In this document: in pieces, positions 55,288 to 63,443 of the stretch | How the letters are laid out: every line of letters starts with the position of its first letter | Numbering within the stretch: the stretch's first letter is position 1 | Assembly (NCBI RefSeq): GCF_019429525.1 | Contig: NZ_JAHXZL010000005.1 | Span: 267,491-331,490, forward strand | Length of the DNA: 64,000 nt | Direction of reading: 5' to 3' | Origin: Sphingomonas folli | GTDB taxonomy: Bacteria > Pseudomonadota > Alphaproteobacteria > Sphingomonadales > Sphingomonadaceae | Position numbers and translations under genes: made by a program | The notes under the pieces: generated by a model | Database searches by the model: none | What the model saw: only the letters and a program-made list of their open reading frames with translations | What the model was told of the DNA's origin: nothing

Positions 55288-55752
55288 ATGGAGAATATCT
55301 CCCTCGACTCGACCGATCGCCGGCTGCTCGGTCTCCTCCAGGAGGATGCCGCGATCTCGGTGGCCGATCTCGCCGCCCGGGTGGGCCTCTCGGCGACGCC
55401 GTGCTGGAAGCGAGTCAAGCGGCTCGAGCGGGTCGGGCTGATCCGGTCGCGGGTCGCGCTGCTCGACCGCGCCGCACTCGGTCTCGACGTCACCGTCTTC
55501 GTCGCGGTGCGCACGACGCAGCACAGCGACGAGTGGCTGCAGACCTTCGCCGAGGGCGTGGCGCGCATCCCGGAGGTGGTGGAATTCTACCGGATGAGCG
55601 GCGAGGTCGACTATCTGCTCAAGGTCGTGGCGCGCGACATCGCCGATTATGACCGGATCTACCGCAAGCTGATCAAGGTCGCGCCGCTGCACGACGTCAG
55701 CTCCTCCTTCGCGATGCAGGAGATCAAGTCGACGACCGCGCTGCCGCTGTAG
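55288..55752 (+). CDS. Lrp/AsnC-family transcriptional regulator
   Basis: 154 residues from the ATG at 55288 (MENISLDSTDRRLLGLLQED). An upstream in-frame ATG at 55222 lacks resemblance to the family. The helix-turn-helix (ISVADLAARVGLSATPCWKR, about 23-42) is followed by the RAM sensor domain (VFVAVRTTQHSDEWLQTFAE; VVEFYRMSGEVDYLLKVV). Such regulators sense amino acids. It converges on proC, with the 3' ends overlapping by 29 bases. Confidence 0.92.
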   Translation: MENISLDSTDRRLLGLLQEDAAISVADLAARVGLSATPCWKRVKRLERVGLIRSRVALLDRAALGLDVTVFVAVRTTQHSDEWLQTFAEGVARIPEVVEFYRMSGEVDYLLKVVARDIADYDRIYRKLIKVAPLHDVSSSFAMQEIKSTTALPL

Positions 55753-56554
55753 CCGCGACCCCGCCCGATGTGCCCGCCGCCATCTCGGCGCCGCGCCGCG
55801 CCACCGCGTGCAGCGTCCGCTCGAGCAGGGCCGTCAGCGCGCGATCATGGTCGAGCACGTCGAGCCCCGCGCGAGTCATGCCACCGGGGCTCGCCACCGC
55901 GTCGGCCAGCGCGGCCGGGCCACGCTCGCTCGCCGAGGCCATAGCCGCCGCGCCGTCGACGGTGGCGAGGGCCACCGCCGCGGCCTCGTCGCGCGACAGG
56001 CCGATCGCGACCCCGGCATCGGTCAGCGCGTCGACGAAGCGGAACAGGAAGGCGGGACCGGTGCCCGACAGCGCGCCCGCGGCGGCAAAGCGCGCGGCAT
56101 CGTCGAACCACTCCACCAGCCCCAACGGCGCGAGCAGCCGATCCACCACCGCGCGCGCCGTGGCCGGCGCCGCGGGCGCGTGCACCGCGACCACGCCGCG
56201 GCCGAGCTCGACCGGGAGGTTGGGCATGGTCTGGATCGGCACGGGGCCCGGGAAGGCCGCCGCCAAGCGGGCCGGATCGGCGCCGGCGAGCATCGAGACG
56301 AGCAGCGGCGCCGCGCCGACCGGGGCGCGATGCACCGTCGCCACCGCGTCGAGTTGCTGCGGCTTGATGCCGAGGATCACCGCGTCGGGCGGCGGCGCGT
56401 CGGGCAGGTCGCGCGCCTGGCGCACGCCGACCGGCAGCACGCGATGCTGGCGATTGACGACGTCGACGTCCTCGGCCGCGACCACCCCGCTCGCCAGCCA
56501 GCGCCGCAGCATCGCCGAGGCCATGTTGCCGCAGCCGATCATCCATAGCCGCAT
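55724..56554 (-). CDS. proC: Pyrroline-5-carboxylate reductase
   Basis: NAD(P)H-dependent last step of proline synthesis. 276 residues. It begins MRLWMIGCGNMASAMLRRWL with a Rossmann GxGxxxxA-like fingerprint (GCGNMASAM). Further signatures are VILGIKPQQLDAV, MPNLPVELGRGV, GALSGTGPAFLFRFVDALTDAG and the C-terminal ASPGGMTRAGLDVL. All are family-typical. It starts six bases after the ybjN-like stop, as last gene of a leftward run, and overlaps the convergent Lrp gene. Confidence 0.95.
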   Translation of the reverse strand: MRLWMIGCGNMASAMLRRWLASGVVAAEDVDVVNRQHRVLPVGVRQARDLPDAPPPDAVILGIKPQQLDAVATVHRAPVGAAPLLVSMLAGADPARLAAAFPGPVPIQTMPNLPVELGRGVVAVHAPAAPATARAVVDRLLAPLGLVEWFDDAARFAAAGALSGTGPAFLFRFVDALTDAGVAIGLSRDEAAAVALATVDGAAAMASASERGPAALADAVASPGGMTRAGLDVLDHDRALTALLERTLHAVARRGAEMAAGTSGGVAATAAARSST

Positions 56555-56560
56555 CGCGCG

Positions 56561-57088
56561 TCAGGCCTCGCCCGCGGTCTCGACCATCGCCGCGGCGATC
56601 GCCTCGCTCGGGGACTTGCCGCCCCACAGTACGAATTGGAACACCGGGTAGAAGCGCTCGCACTCGTCGATGGCCGACTCGACCAACAGCTCGGCGGTAC
56701 TCAGCGCCATGGTCGCGTCGCCGTCCTCGGCCTCGATCGCGGTGGCGTTGCGATAGAGCAGGATGCCGCTGCTCGACCAGATCTCGAAATGCCCCATCCA
56801 CAGCTGCTCGTTGACGAGCGCGAGCACCTCGTAGACCGGCGCGCGCCGGCCCTCCGCCACCTTCACGTCGGGGAAGGCGAGCAGCTGGAGCACGCCGTCC
56901 TCCTCGCGCCACAGCGCGCGCAGCTCATATTCGGTCCAGCTGCCCTTGATCGAGGCGGTGATCTCGTCCTCGCCGCGCTCACACGGCCAACCATGCGCGA
57001 GGAAATAGGCCTCAAGCATGTCGAGCGGTGCCTCGCCCGCATTGTCGTCGTCCGCCTCGTCGAGCATCAGTGTCTTATCGCTAGGCAC
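56561..57088 (-). CDS. YbjN-domain protein
   Basis: 175 residues, cytoplasmic, with a type III secretion chaperone-like fold expected from the family: LDMLEAYFLAHGWPCERGED, ITASIKGSWTEYELRALWRE, then LALVNEQLWMGHFEIWSSSG and ESAIDECERFYPVFQFVLWG GKS. It lies between ubiK and proC, an order I know from other sphingomonads. Molecular role is unknown. E. coli YbjN affects motility and stress responses. Confidence 0.88.
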   Translation of the reverse strand: MPSDKTLMLDEADDDNAGEAPLDMLEAYFLAHGWPCERGEDEITASIKGSWTEYELRALWREEDGVLQLLAFPDVKVAEGRRAPVYEVLALVNEQLWMGHFEIWSSSGILLYRNATAIEAEDGDATMALSTAELLVESAIDECERFYPVFQFVLWGGKSPSEAIAAAMVETAGEA

Positions 57089-57115
57089 GCGGCCCCCTCT
57101 CCTGGCGCGACGCGA

Positions 57116-57376
57116 TCAGACGCCCGACTTGGCGGCCAGCGCCGCCTCAAGCGTCTCGATCCGCGCGCGCAGCGCGTCATTCTCGTCGCGCGCCGCGGCG
57201 GCCATCGCCTTCACCACCTCGAACTCGTCGCGCGCGACGAAATCCAGCCCACCGATCCACTCGCGCGCGCGCGCGCGCGCGTTCGCCTCGGCCTCGCGCC
57301 CGACGCCGGCGAGAGTGCCGGCCGCGCCGTTGAAGAGCTTGGCGAGGTCGCCGAACAGATGATTCTCGGACTGCAT
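57116..57376 (-). CDS. ubiK: Ubiquinone biosynthesis accessory factor UbiK
   Basis: 86 residues, BMFP family. Two helical parts: an N-terminal amphipathic membrane-contact region (ENHLFGDLAKLFNGAAGTLAG) and a C-terminal coiled coil (FEVVKAMAAAARDENDALRA RIETLEAALAAK). UbiK supports the soluble Ubi complex at the last steps of coenzyme Q synthesis. A run of alternating CG at 57264-57280 encodes ARARARE in the linker and could be prone to slippage. It is first of the ubiK-ybjN-proC set and lies 24 bases after the TspO stop. Confidence 0.87.
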   Translation of the reverse strand: MQSENHLFGDLAKLFNGAAGTLAGVGREAEANARARAREWIGGLDFVARDEFEVVKAMAAAARDENDALRARIETLEAALAAKSGV

Positions 57377-57400
57377 AAGATCATTTTCCTGTAGAGGCGA

Positions 57401-57922
57401 TTAACCGACCATCTGGGACGCCGCGGCCGGCGACACAAGCCGTTCCGCGTCGGGGTTGAGCTGATCGATACGCCAGTTGAGCGTGCCGGCGAAACCCAGC
57501 CACATCATATACGGGACCAATAGCCACGCGGCGCGGCGGCGCACCTGCGCGAAGACGAAGGTGGTGAGGATCGTCAGCCCGAGGATCGCGACGATCAGCA
57601 GGAACGCCGCGGACACCTGGTGCGCGCCGAAGAACAGCGGCGTCCACACCAGGTTGCCGGCGAACTGCGCCGCGAACAGGGCGACCGCCAGCCACCGCAG
57701 CCGCGCCCCGCGCGCGCTCAGCACCAGCGCGAGCGCCACGCCCATCATGACGTAGAGCAGCGACCAGGCGACGGGGAACAGCCAGCCCGGCGGCGTCAGC
57801 TCGGGCTTGGCGAGCGCGCGATACCAGCCGTTCGAGTCACCGGAGGGCACCGTCCGCCCCGACAGGAAGCCGAGCAGCAGCACGCCGGGCACCGCCAGCG
57901 CCGCCCAGCGCAGGAAAGACAT
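57401..57922 (-). CDS. tspO: TspO/MBR-family membrane protein
   Basis: Five-helix tryptophan-rich sensory protein, 173 residues from the ATG at 57922 (GGGAGCAG upstream). The frame is open further upstream but without resemblance to the family. Family marks: WYRALAKPELTPPGWLFPVA, WSLLYVMMGVALALVL, FAAQFAGNLVWTPLFFGAHQ, and PYMMWLGFAGTLNWRIDQLN. These include the porphyrin-site Trp and Tyr residues. It binds or degrades tetrapyrroles and modulates their efflux under light or oxygen stress in alphaproteobacteria. Confidence 0.93.
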   Translation of the reverse strand: MSFLRWAALAVPGVLLLGFLSGRTVPSGDSNGWYRALAKPELTPPGWLFPVAWSLLYVMMGVALALVLSARGARLRWLAVALFAAQFAGNLVWTPLFFGAHQVSAAFLLIVAILGLTILTTFVFAQVRRRAAWLLVPYMMWLGFAGTLNWRIDQLNPDAERLVSPAAASQMVG

Positions 57923-58031
57923 CCGCAGCTGCTCCCTGGAAGCGACAACCCCCACGCTCGTCTCCCTGATCGGTCCGTCCCGGTACTGCTGCCGCAACGC
58001 CCTACTCAGGTAAATGGTGCTTGTACCATTT

Positions 58032-58766
58032 TCACCCGCGCGCCGCGGCGACGAGGAACTCGACGTTCCCCTCGGGCCCCGTGATCGGGCTCTCGACCAC
58101 GCCCTGGACCTGCCAGCCGCGCTGCTCCAGCCATGCGACCACCTCGCCGCAGACGCGCGCGTGGACCAGCGGGTCACGCACCACCCCGCCCTTGCCGACC
58201 TCGGCCCGGCCGGCCTCGAACTGCGGCTTGATCAGCGCCATCACGCGGCCGCCGGGCCGGACGAAGCCGAGCGGCACCTCGAGCACCTTCGCCAGGCCGA
58301 TGAAGCTCGCGTCGCACACCACCAGGTCGATCGGCTCGGGCACGTGCGAAGCGGTGAGCAGCCGCGCGCTGGTCTGCTCGTGGACGACGACGCGCTCGTC
58401 CTGGCGCAGCTTCCAGGCGAGCTGGTTGGTGCCGCTGTCGACCGCATAGACCCGCGCCGCGCCGCGGCCGAGCAGCACGTCGGTGAAGCCGCCGGTCGAG
58501 CTGCCGACGTCGATCGCCGTCGCGCCGGCCACCGCCCAGCCGAACTGGTCGAGCCCATGGGCGAGCTTGATGCCGCCGCGCGACACCCAGGGGTGATCGC
58601 GCCCGCGCACCTCCAGCGGCACGTCGTCGGCGAGCGCCTGGCCGGGCTTGTCGACCTTGCGCTCGCCGGCGAAGACCAGCCCCGCCATCACCAGCGCCTG
58701 CGCGCGCGTGCGCGACTCGGCGAGGCCACGATCGACGAGCATCTGGTCCACGCGCTGCTTGGGCAT
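58032..58766 (-). CDS. tlyA: TlyA-family rRNA 2'-O-methyltransferase
   Basis: 244 residues. An N-terminal S4 RNA-binding domain (RVDQMLVDRGLAESRTRAQA LVMAGLVF, about 4-65) is followed by an FtsJ-type SAM methyltransferase: AIDVGSSTGGFTDVLLGRGA (SAM motif), YAVDSGTNQLAWKLRQDERV, and VCDASFIGLAKVLEVPLGF with the catalytic Lys in LIKPQFEAGR. The family methylates ribose in 16S/23S rRNA. The older name 'haemolysin A' is not a sign of toxicity here. It is upstream of TspO with 109 bases between. Confidence 0.93.
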   Translation of the reverse strand: MPKQRVDQMLVDRGLAESRTRAQALVMAGLVFAGERKVDKPGQALADDVPLEVRGRDHPWVSRGGIKLAHGLDQFGWAVAGATAIDVGSSTGGFTDVLLGRGAARVYAVDSGTNQLAWKLRQDERVVVHEQTSARLLTASHVPEPIDLVVCDASFIGLAKVLEVPLGFVRPGGRVMALIKPQFEAGRAEVGKGGVVRDPLVHARVCGEVVAWLEQRGWQVQGVVESPITGPEGNVEFLVAAARG

Positions 58767-58948
58767 GCCGCCCTATCGCGCCCCCGGGACGGCGCCGCAA
58801 CCGCTCGTCGCTCGGCCGGGTCGGTTCGCGTCAAATGCTGCGTTGCAGGATTGCCGATCGATTTAGTAGGTTATAGCTGAAGGTCCGAGGCCGCGGCGCT
58901 GCCGACCCCTAGACTGATCGTCGCGGCCTCACCCAGAGGAGGTGTGTC

Positions 58949-59611
58949 ATGGGACATTCCGCGTTCGACCTGTCGGTGCAGCCGACCGTCCTGACCGTCC
59001 CCGGGCTGGGTGGCTCGGGGCCCGCGCACTGGCAGACCCTGTGGGAGAAGAGCCGCCCCGACGCCGCCCGGATCGAGCTGGGCATGTGGGATCGGCCGCA
59101 TCGCAACGCCTGGGTCACCAAGATCGACCAGGCGGTGGCGAGCGCGCGCGCGCCGGTGATCCTGGTCGCGCACAGCCTCGGCTGCGTCGCGGTGGCGTGG
59201 TGGGCGTCGCTCAGCCCGCAGCCTTACGGCTGGCCGGTCGCGGGCGCGCTGCTGGTGGCGCCCGCCGACGTCGATCGCGCCGGCGTCGCGCCTGAGCTCG
59301 CCCCGTTTGCCCCCACGCCGAAACAGCCGCTGCCCTTCCCCTCGATCGTGGTCGCGTCGAGCGACGATCCCTGGGTGACGCTCGACCGCGCGCACAGCCT
59401 CGCGGTCGACTGGGGCAGCCACTTCATCGACTATGGCGCCTGCGGGCACATCAACGCGGCGAGCGGGCTGGGCCGCTGGCCCGAGGGGCTCGAGCTGCTC
59501 GACCGCGTGATCGCCGCGGCCGGTGGCCCGCACGGCGAGGCGCGCACGCCCGGCGACGCGCGCGCCATCCTCGCGCGGCCGCGCGAACGCGGGGCGGAGC
59601 TGCGCGCGTGA
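58949..59611 (+). CDS. RBBP9/YdeN-family alpha/beta hydrolase
   Basis: 220 residues with AGGAGGTG before the ATG at 58949. The core fold has VLTVPGLGGSGPAHWQTLWE near the start, the nucleophile elbow LVAHSLGCVAV (Ser in GxSxG-like HSLG), the acid in ASSDDPWVT and the His in GACGHINAASGLG WPEG-like context. All catalytic residues are present. RBBP9 family members are serine hydrolases of unclear substrate. A tail of about 30 Arg/Ala-rich residues after AAGG is low complexity. Confidence 0.9.
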   Translation: MGHSAFDLSVQPTVLTVPGLGGSGPAHWQTLWEKSRPDAARIELGMWDRPHRNAWVTKIDQAVASARAPVILVAHSLGCVAVAWWASLSPQPYGWPVAGALLVAPADVDRAGVAPELAPFAPTPKQPLPFPSIVVASSDDPWVTLDRAHSLAVDWGSHFIDYGACGHINAASGLGRWPEGLELLDRVIAAAGGPHGEARTPGDARAILARPRERGAELRA

Positions 59612-59648
59612 CGGGCCGAGGACCTGCCACGCGCCCCCTCCACGCTCC

Positions 59649-60302
59649 TCACTCGCGCGGCACGCGCTCCGTCGTCGCCGCCGCGAGCAGCGCGATCCCC
59701 AGCGCCGCCCCCGTCGCGCGCCACAGCGCGACATTGTCGGGCGCGGCATAGTCGGCCGTCCCGAGGAATGCTCCCGCCACCAGCCCCGACCACAGCAGCA
59801 GGTAGGGCAGCCAGTCCCAACGCGCGCCCTCGCCCATCAGCGCGCCCGCGAGATGCTGGCCCAGCTTGACCAGCGCGCCGGTCATGTAGGTGACCCCCAC
59901 GCTCACCTCGCCGTCGCGCTGGAACACGGTGTTGAGCCCGCCCATCGCCAGCGCGAGCAGCACCGTGCCCAGCCCGCCGAGCGGGCCGAACTCGGGCAGT
60001 GCCGCCGCCACCGCGAGCGGCACCGCGGCAAGCACGATCACCCCCGGCCGCCGCCACCGTCCCAGCGCCGCGCCCGCGGTGGCGCCGACCACCACGCCCG
60101 CGACGAAGGCGAGGATCAGCGCGGCCGCGGTGAGCGCCAGCGGCGAACCGCCCGCCAGCGCCACCGCCAGCCGCGTCGAGTTGCCGCTCATGAAGGAGAC
60201 GAACAGCCCGTTGAGCCGCAGGAAGCCGATCGCGTCGACATAGCCCGCCAGCGCCGCCAGCGCGATCGCCAGCCACCATTCGCGTCGTGGATGCCGGGTC
60301 AC
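59649..60302 (-). CDS. YoaK-family (DUF1275) membrane protein
   Basis: 217 residues, six hydrophobic helices. Family signature near the start: GYVDAIGFLRLNGLFVSFMS GNSTRLAVAL; the later segment GGLNTVFQRDGEVSVGVTYM TGALVKLGQHLAGAL is also typical. Function is unknown across the family. The GTG start at 60302 overlaps the parE stop (GTGA), so it is translated from the parE message. Confidence 0.92.
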   Translation of the reverse strand: MTRHPRREWWLAIALAALAGYVDAIGFLRLNGLFVSFMSGNSTRLAVALAGGSPLALTAAALILAFVAGVVVGATAGAALGRWRRPGVIVLAAVPLAVAAALPEFGPLGGLGTVLLALAMGGLNTVFQRDGEVSVGVTYMTGALVKLGQHLAGALMGEGARWDWLPYLLLWSGLVAGAFLGTADYAAPDNVALWRATGAALGIALLAAATTERVPRE

Positions 60303-62290
60303 GCGTCGATCGCTTCCTCGTCCATGCGCGCCGCATTCTCCTGGATGAAGGCGAAGCGGTGCGCCGGGTTGGTTCCCATCAGCCGGTCGACCAGATCCTT
60401 CACGCCGGCGCGCTCCTCATATTCCTGCGGCAGCGTGATGCGGATCATGCTGCGCTTGGCGGGGTCCATCGTCGTCTCGCGCAGCTGAAGCGGGTTCATC
60501 TCGCCCAGACCCTTGAAGCGCGCCACCTCCACCTTCTTGCCCTTGAAGACCGTGCGCTCCAGCTCGGCACGATGCGCGTCGTCGCGCGCGTAGAGCGACT
60601 TGGCGCCGACCGTCAGGCGATACAGCGGCGGCTGCGCGAGGTGCAGGTGCCCCTGTCGGACCAGCTCGGGCATCTCCTGGAAGAAGAAGGTCATCAGCAG
60701 CGTCGCGATATGCGCGCCGTCGACGTCGGCGTCGGTCATGATGACGATCTTCTCGTAGCGCAGCTGCTCGGGGCGACAGTCCTTGCGCGTGCCGCAGCCG
60801 AGCGCCTGGATCAGGTCGGCGATCTCCTGATTGGCGAGGATCTTGGCCGAGGTGGCCGAGGCGACGTTGAGGATCTTGCCGCGGATCGGCAGGATCGCCT
60901 GAGTCTTGCGGTCGCGCGCCTGCTTGGCCGAGCCGCCCGCCGAGTCGCCCTCGACGATGAACAATTCCGTGCCGTCCGAACTGTCCGCGGAACAGTCGGT
61001 CAGCTTGCCGGGCAGCCGGATCTTCCGCGCCGAGGTGGCGGTCTTCCGCTTGACGTCGCGCTCGGCCTTGCGCCGGAGCCGCTCGTCCATCCGCTCCAGC
61101 ACATAACCCAGAAGCGCCTTGCCGCGCTCCATATTGTGGCCGAGCCAGTGGTCGAAATGGTCGCGCATCGCCTTCTCGACCAGCCCCGCGGCCTCGGGCG
61201 AGGTCAGCCGGTCCTTGGTCTGCGACTGGAACTGCGGCTCGCGGATGAAGACGCTGAGCATCAGCTCGCTGCCCACCATCACGTCGTCCGCGGTGAGCTC
61301 CTTGGCGCGCTTGTTGCCGACGAGCTCGGCGAACTGGCGCAGACCGCGCACCAGCGCCTGGCGCAGCCCCTGCTCGTGCGTTCCGCCATCGGGGGTCGGG
61401 ATGGTGTTGCAATACCAGCTGTAGCTGCCGTCGCTCCACAGGGGCCAGGCGACCGCCCACTCGACCTTCCCCTGCTGGTCGGGGAAATCCTGCTGGCCCG
61501 CGAAGAAGTCGGCGGTGGCACAGTCGCGGCCCGCGATCTGCTCGCGCAGATGATCCGACAGGCCGCCGGGGAATTGGAACACGGCCTCGGCGGGGATACC
61601 GCCCTCGCGGTCCCCGTCGGGGATCAGCTCGGGCGCGCAATGCCAACGGATCTCGACGCCGGCGAACAGATACGCCTTGGAGCGTGCCAGCTTGTAGAGC
61701 CGCGCCGGCTTGAAGTGCAGCTCGGGGCCGAAGATCTCGGTGTCGGGGGTGAAGGCCACCGAGGTGCCGCGCCGGTTGGGCGCGGCGCCGACGGTCTCGA
61801 GCGGGCCGAGCGTCTGCCCCTTACTGAAGCGCTGGCGGTACAGCTGCCGGTCGCGCGCGACCTCGACGACGGTGTCGCTCGACAGCGCGTTGACCACCGA
61901 CACGCCGACGCCGTGAAGCCCGCCCGAGGTCGCATAGGCCTTGCCCGCGAACTTGCCGCCCGAGTGGAGCATCGAGAGGATCACCTCGAGCGCCGACTTG
62001 TCCGGGAATTTGGGGTGCGGGTCGACCGGCATGCCGCGGCCGTTGTCGACGATCGTCAGGCGGTTGCCCGGCTCCAGCGTGATCTCGATGCGGGTGGCAT
62101 GGCCCGCTACCGCCTCGTCCATCGCGTTGTCGAGCACCTCGGCGGCGAGATGGTGCATCGCGCGCTCGTCGGTGCCGCCGACGTACATGCCGGGCCGGCG
62201 GCGGACCGGCTCCAGCCCCTCGAGCACCTCGATCGACGAGGCGTCATAGGCGGGGGTGCCGGCGGAGGGGGAAGCGAACAGATCGGCCAT
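60299..62290 (-). CDS. parE: DNA topoisomerase IV subunit B
   Basis: ATPase subunit of topoisomerase IV, which unlinks daughter chromosomes. 663 residues from MADLFASPS at 62290; an ATG at 62299 is an equally possible start. GHKL ATPase: LEPVRRRPGMYVGGTDERAM, DNAMDEAVAGHA, VDNGRGMPV and SGGLHGVGVSVVNALS. TOPRIM domain: FIVEGDSAGGSAKQARDRKT and IMTDADVDGAHIATLLMTFF. The C-terminal RFKGLGEMNPLQLRETTMDP is universal in GyrB/ParE. ParE rather than GyrB is inferred from DERAMHHLAAEVLDNAMDEA, short total length and lack of the GyrB insertion. Confidence 0.93.
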   Translation of the reverse strand: MADLFASPSAGTPAYDASSIEVLEGLEPVRRRPGMYVGGTDERAMHHLAAEVLDNAMDEAVAGHATRIEITLEPGNRLTIVDNGRGMPVDPHPKFPDKSALEVILSMLHSGGKFAGKAYATSGGLHGVGVSVVNALSSDTVVEVARDRQLYRQRFSKGQTLGPLETVGAAPNRRGTSVAFTPDTEIFGPELHFKPARLYKLARSKAYLFAGVEIRWHCAPELIPDGDREGGIPAEAVFQFPGGLSDHLREQIAGRDCATADFFAGQQDFPDQQGKVEWAVAWPLWSDGSYSWYCNTIPTPDGGTHEQGLRQALVRGLRQFAELVGNKRAKELTADDVMVGSELMLSVFIREPQFQSQTKDRLTSPEAAGLVEKAMRDHFDHWLGHNMERGKALLGYVLERMDERLRRKAERDVKRKTATSARKIRLPGKLTDCSADSSDGTELFIVEGDSAGGSAKQARDRKTQAILPIRGKILNVASATSAKILANQEIADLIQALGCGTRKDCRPEQLRYEKIVIMTDADVDGAHIATLLMTFFFQEMPELVRQGHLHLAQPPLYRLTVGAKSLYARDDAHRAELERTVFKGKKVEVARFKGLGEMNPLQLRETTMDPAKRSMIRITLPQEYEERAGVKDLVDRLMGTNPAHRFAFIQENAARMDEEAIDA

Positions 62291-62417
62291 GACGGTCATA
62301 TAACCACGCGGCGCCGTCGACCCAAGCGCCGCCGACGGTTGCCGCGGCAATGATTTCTCACGAAACCCAAGCGGGACCGGGGTCGTTCGCGGATCGTTCG
62401 ATCAGGGAGTGACCTAC

Positions 62418-63284
62418 ATGAGAGTATATCTTGCCGCCGCGGCGATCGCGGCGTCGCTGGCGGCTGTCCCCGCGGCGGCGCGGGACACCACGACGGGCGA
62501 TCCCTCGGTGAGCGGCGGTTTCTCCGGCATCTACGCCGGCGCCGCGGGCGGCTATGACGTCCAGCCCAATGACGGCGGCTCGCGCATCGAGTTCGACCGC
62601 AACCTCGACGGCCGCTTCGGCGACACCGTGCTGACCGGTACCGGGGCAGACGCCTTCGCGCCGGGCTTCTGCGGCGGCCGCGCGCGCGCCGCGCAGGGGC
62701 CGCGCAACGGCGGCCCGGGCTGCGCCAAGGACCGCGACGGCTGGAGCTATTACGGCCGCGTCGGCTTCGACCAGCAGAGCGGGCCGATCGTCTACGGCGT
62801 GGTCGGCGAGTTCGGCCGCACCCATATCAACGACAGCACCACCGGCTTCTCCTCCACCCCGGCCAATTACGTGATGTACCGCCAGGTCAACTGGGAGGCA
62901 GCGGTGCGCGCGCGCGCCGGCTACACGCCCAACGACTCGACGTTGTTCTACGGCACGTTCGGGCCCTCGCTGGCGCGGATCGACAGCGAGTTCTCCTCGA
63001 GCCAGAGCACCAACAGCTTCACCGCGCGCGGGCGGCAGGACCAGTTCGGCTTCCAGGGCGGCGGCGGCATCGAGCAGCGCCTCGGCGACCATTTCTCGGT
63101 CGGGCTCGAGTACGTCTATCACCAGTATCAGGACGACGACTATCGCGTCCGTGCCGCCGGGCCGGCCGCCACGCCCTTCACCAACGCCGCCAACGGCGGG
63201 ACGATCGAGGGCACCGACTTCCGCCGCTCGGACGATAAGTTCCGCTGGCACAGCCTGCGCGCCACCGCGGCGTTCCGCTTCTGA
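62418..63284 (+). CDS. Outer-membrane beta-barrel protein
   Basis: 288 residues from the ATG at 62418, with GGGAG nine bases upstream; a GTG at 62409 is less suitable. Signal peptide MRVYLAAAAIAASLAAVPAAA. The mature protein resembles the Omp25/porin-family barrels of alphaproteobacteria: FSGIYAGAAGGYDVQ at the start, repeated amphipathic strands (WSYYGRVGFDQQ, VYGVVGEFGRTHI, FGFQGGGGIEQRLGDHFSVG LEYVYHQYQ) and the BAM-type end LRATAAFRF. Two Cys in FCGGRARAAQGPRNGGPGC may form a loop disulfide. No pore or ligand specificity can be read. Confidence 0.85.
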   Translation: MRVYLAAAAIAASLAAVPAAARDTTTGDPSVSGGFSGIYAGAAGGYDVQPNDGGSRIEFDRNLDGRFGDTVLTGTGADAFAPGFCGGRARAAQGPRNGGPGCAKDRDGWSYYGRVGFDQQSGPIVYGVVGEFGRTHINDSTTGFSSTPANYVMYRQVNWEAAVRARAGYTPNDSTLFYGTFGPSLARIDSEFSSSQSTNSFTARGRQDQFGFQGGGGIEQRLGDHFSVGLEYVYHQYQDDDYRVRAAGPAATPFTNAANGGTIEGTDFRRSDDKFRWHSLRATAAFRF

Positions 63285-63327
63285 GGTGATCGGGGCGGCC
63301 GCGGACGAGCGCCCGCCCCTCCTCCTC

Positions 63328-63414
63328 GTACACCGGCGAAGGCCAGGCCCCAGATGGGGGGCCTGGTGCGTCCCACAAGCGCACCCGACCGGCCCCCGGC
63401 CTTCACCGGGGCAC
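63328..63414. repeat. 87-bp inverted-repeat element after the outer-membrane gene
   Basis: The left arm GTACACCGGCGAAGGCCAGG and the right arm GGCCTTCACCGGGGCAC (ending 63414) are imperfect inverted copies, closest to the arms of the GH92 element at 33648-33740. It lies between the convergent beta-barrel and GcrA-like genes. Confidence 0.65.
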
Positions 63415-63443
63415 AGCACCCATCCTCTCGCCGTCGCTTGCCC

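Noticed and set aside
57264..57281. Alternating CG run as possible Z-DNA or regulatory tract (a second one at 10021-10036).
   Set aside because: Both lie inside well-supported genes and encode Ala-Arg repeats, so ordinary coding constraint in GC-rich DNA explains them.
58032..58766. TlyA homologue as a haemolysin/virulence gene.
   Set aside because: The S4 plus FtsJ architecture with SAM motif and catalytic Lys identifies an rRNA methyltransferase. The haemolysin label is historical.
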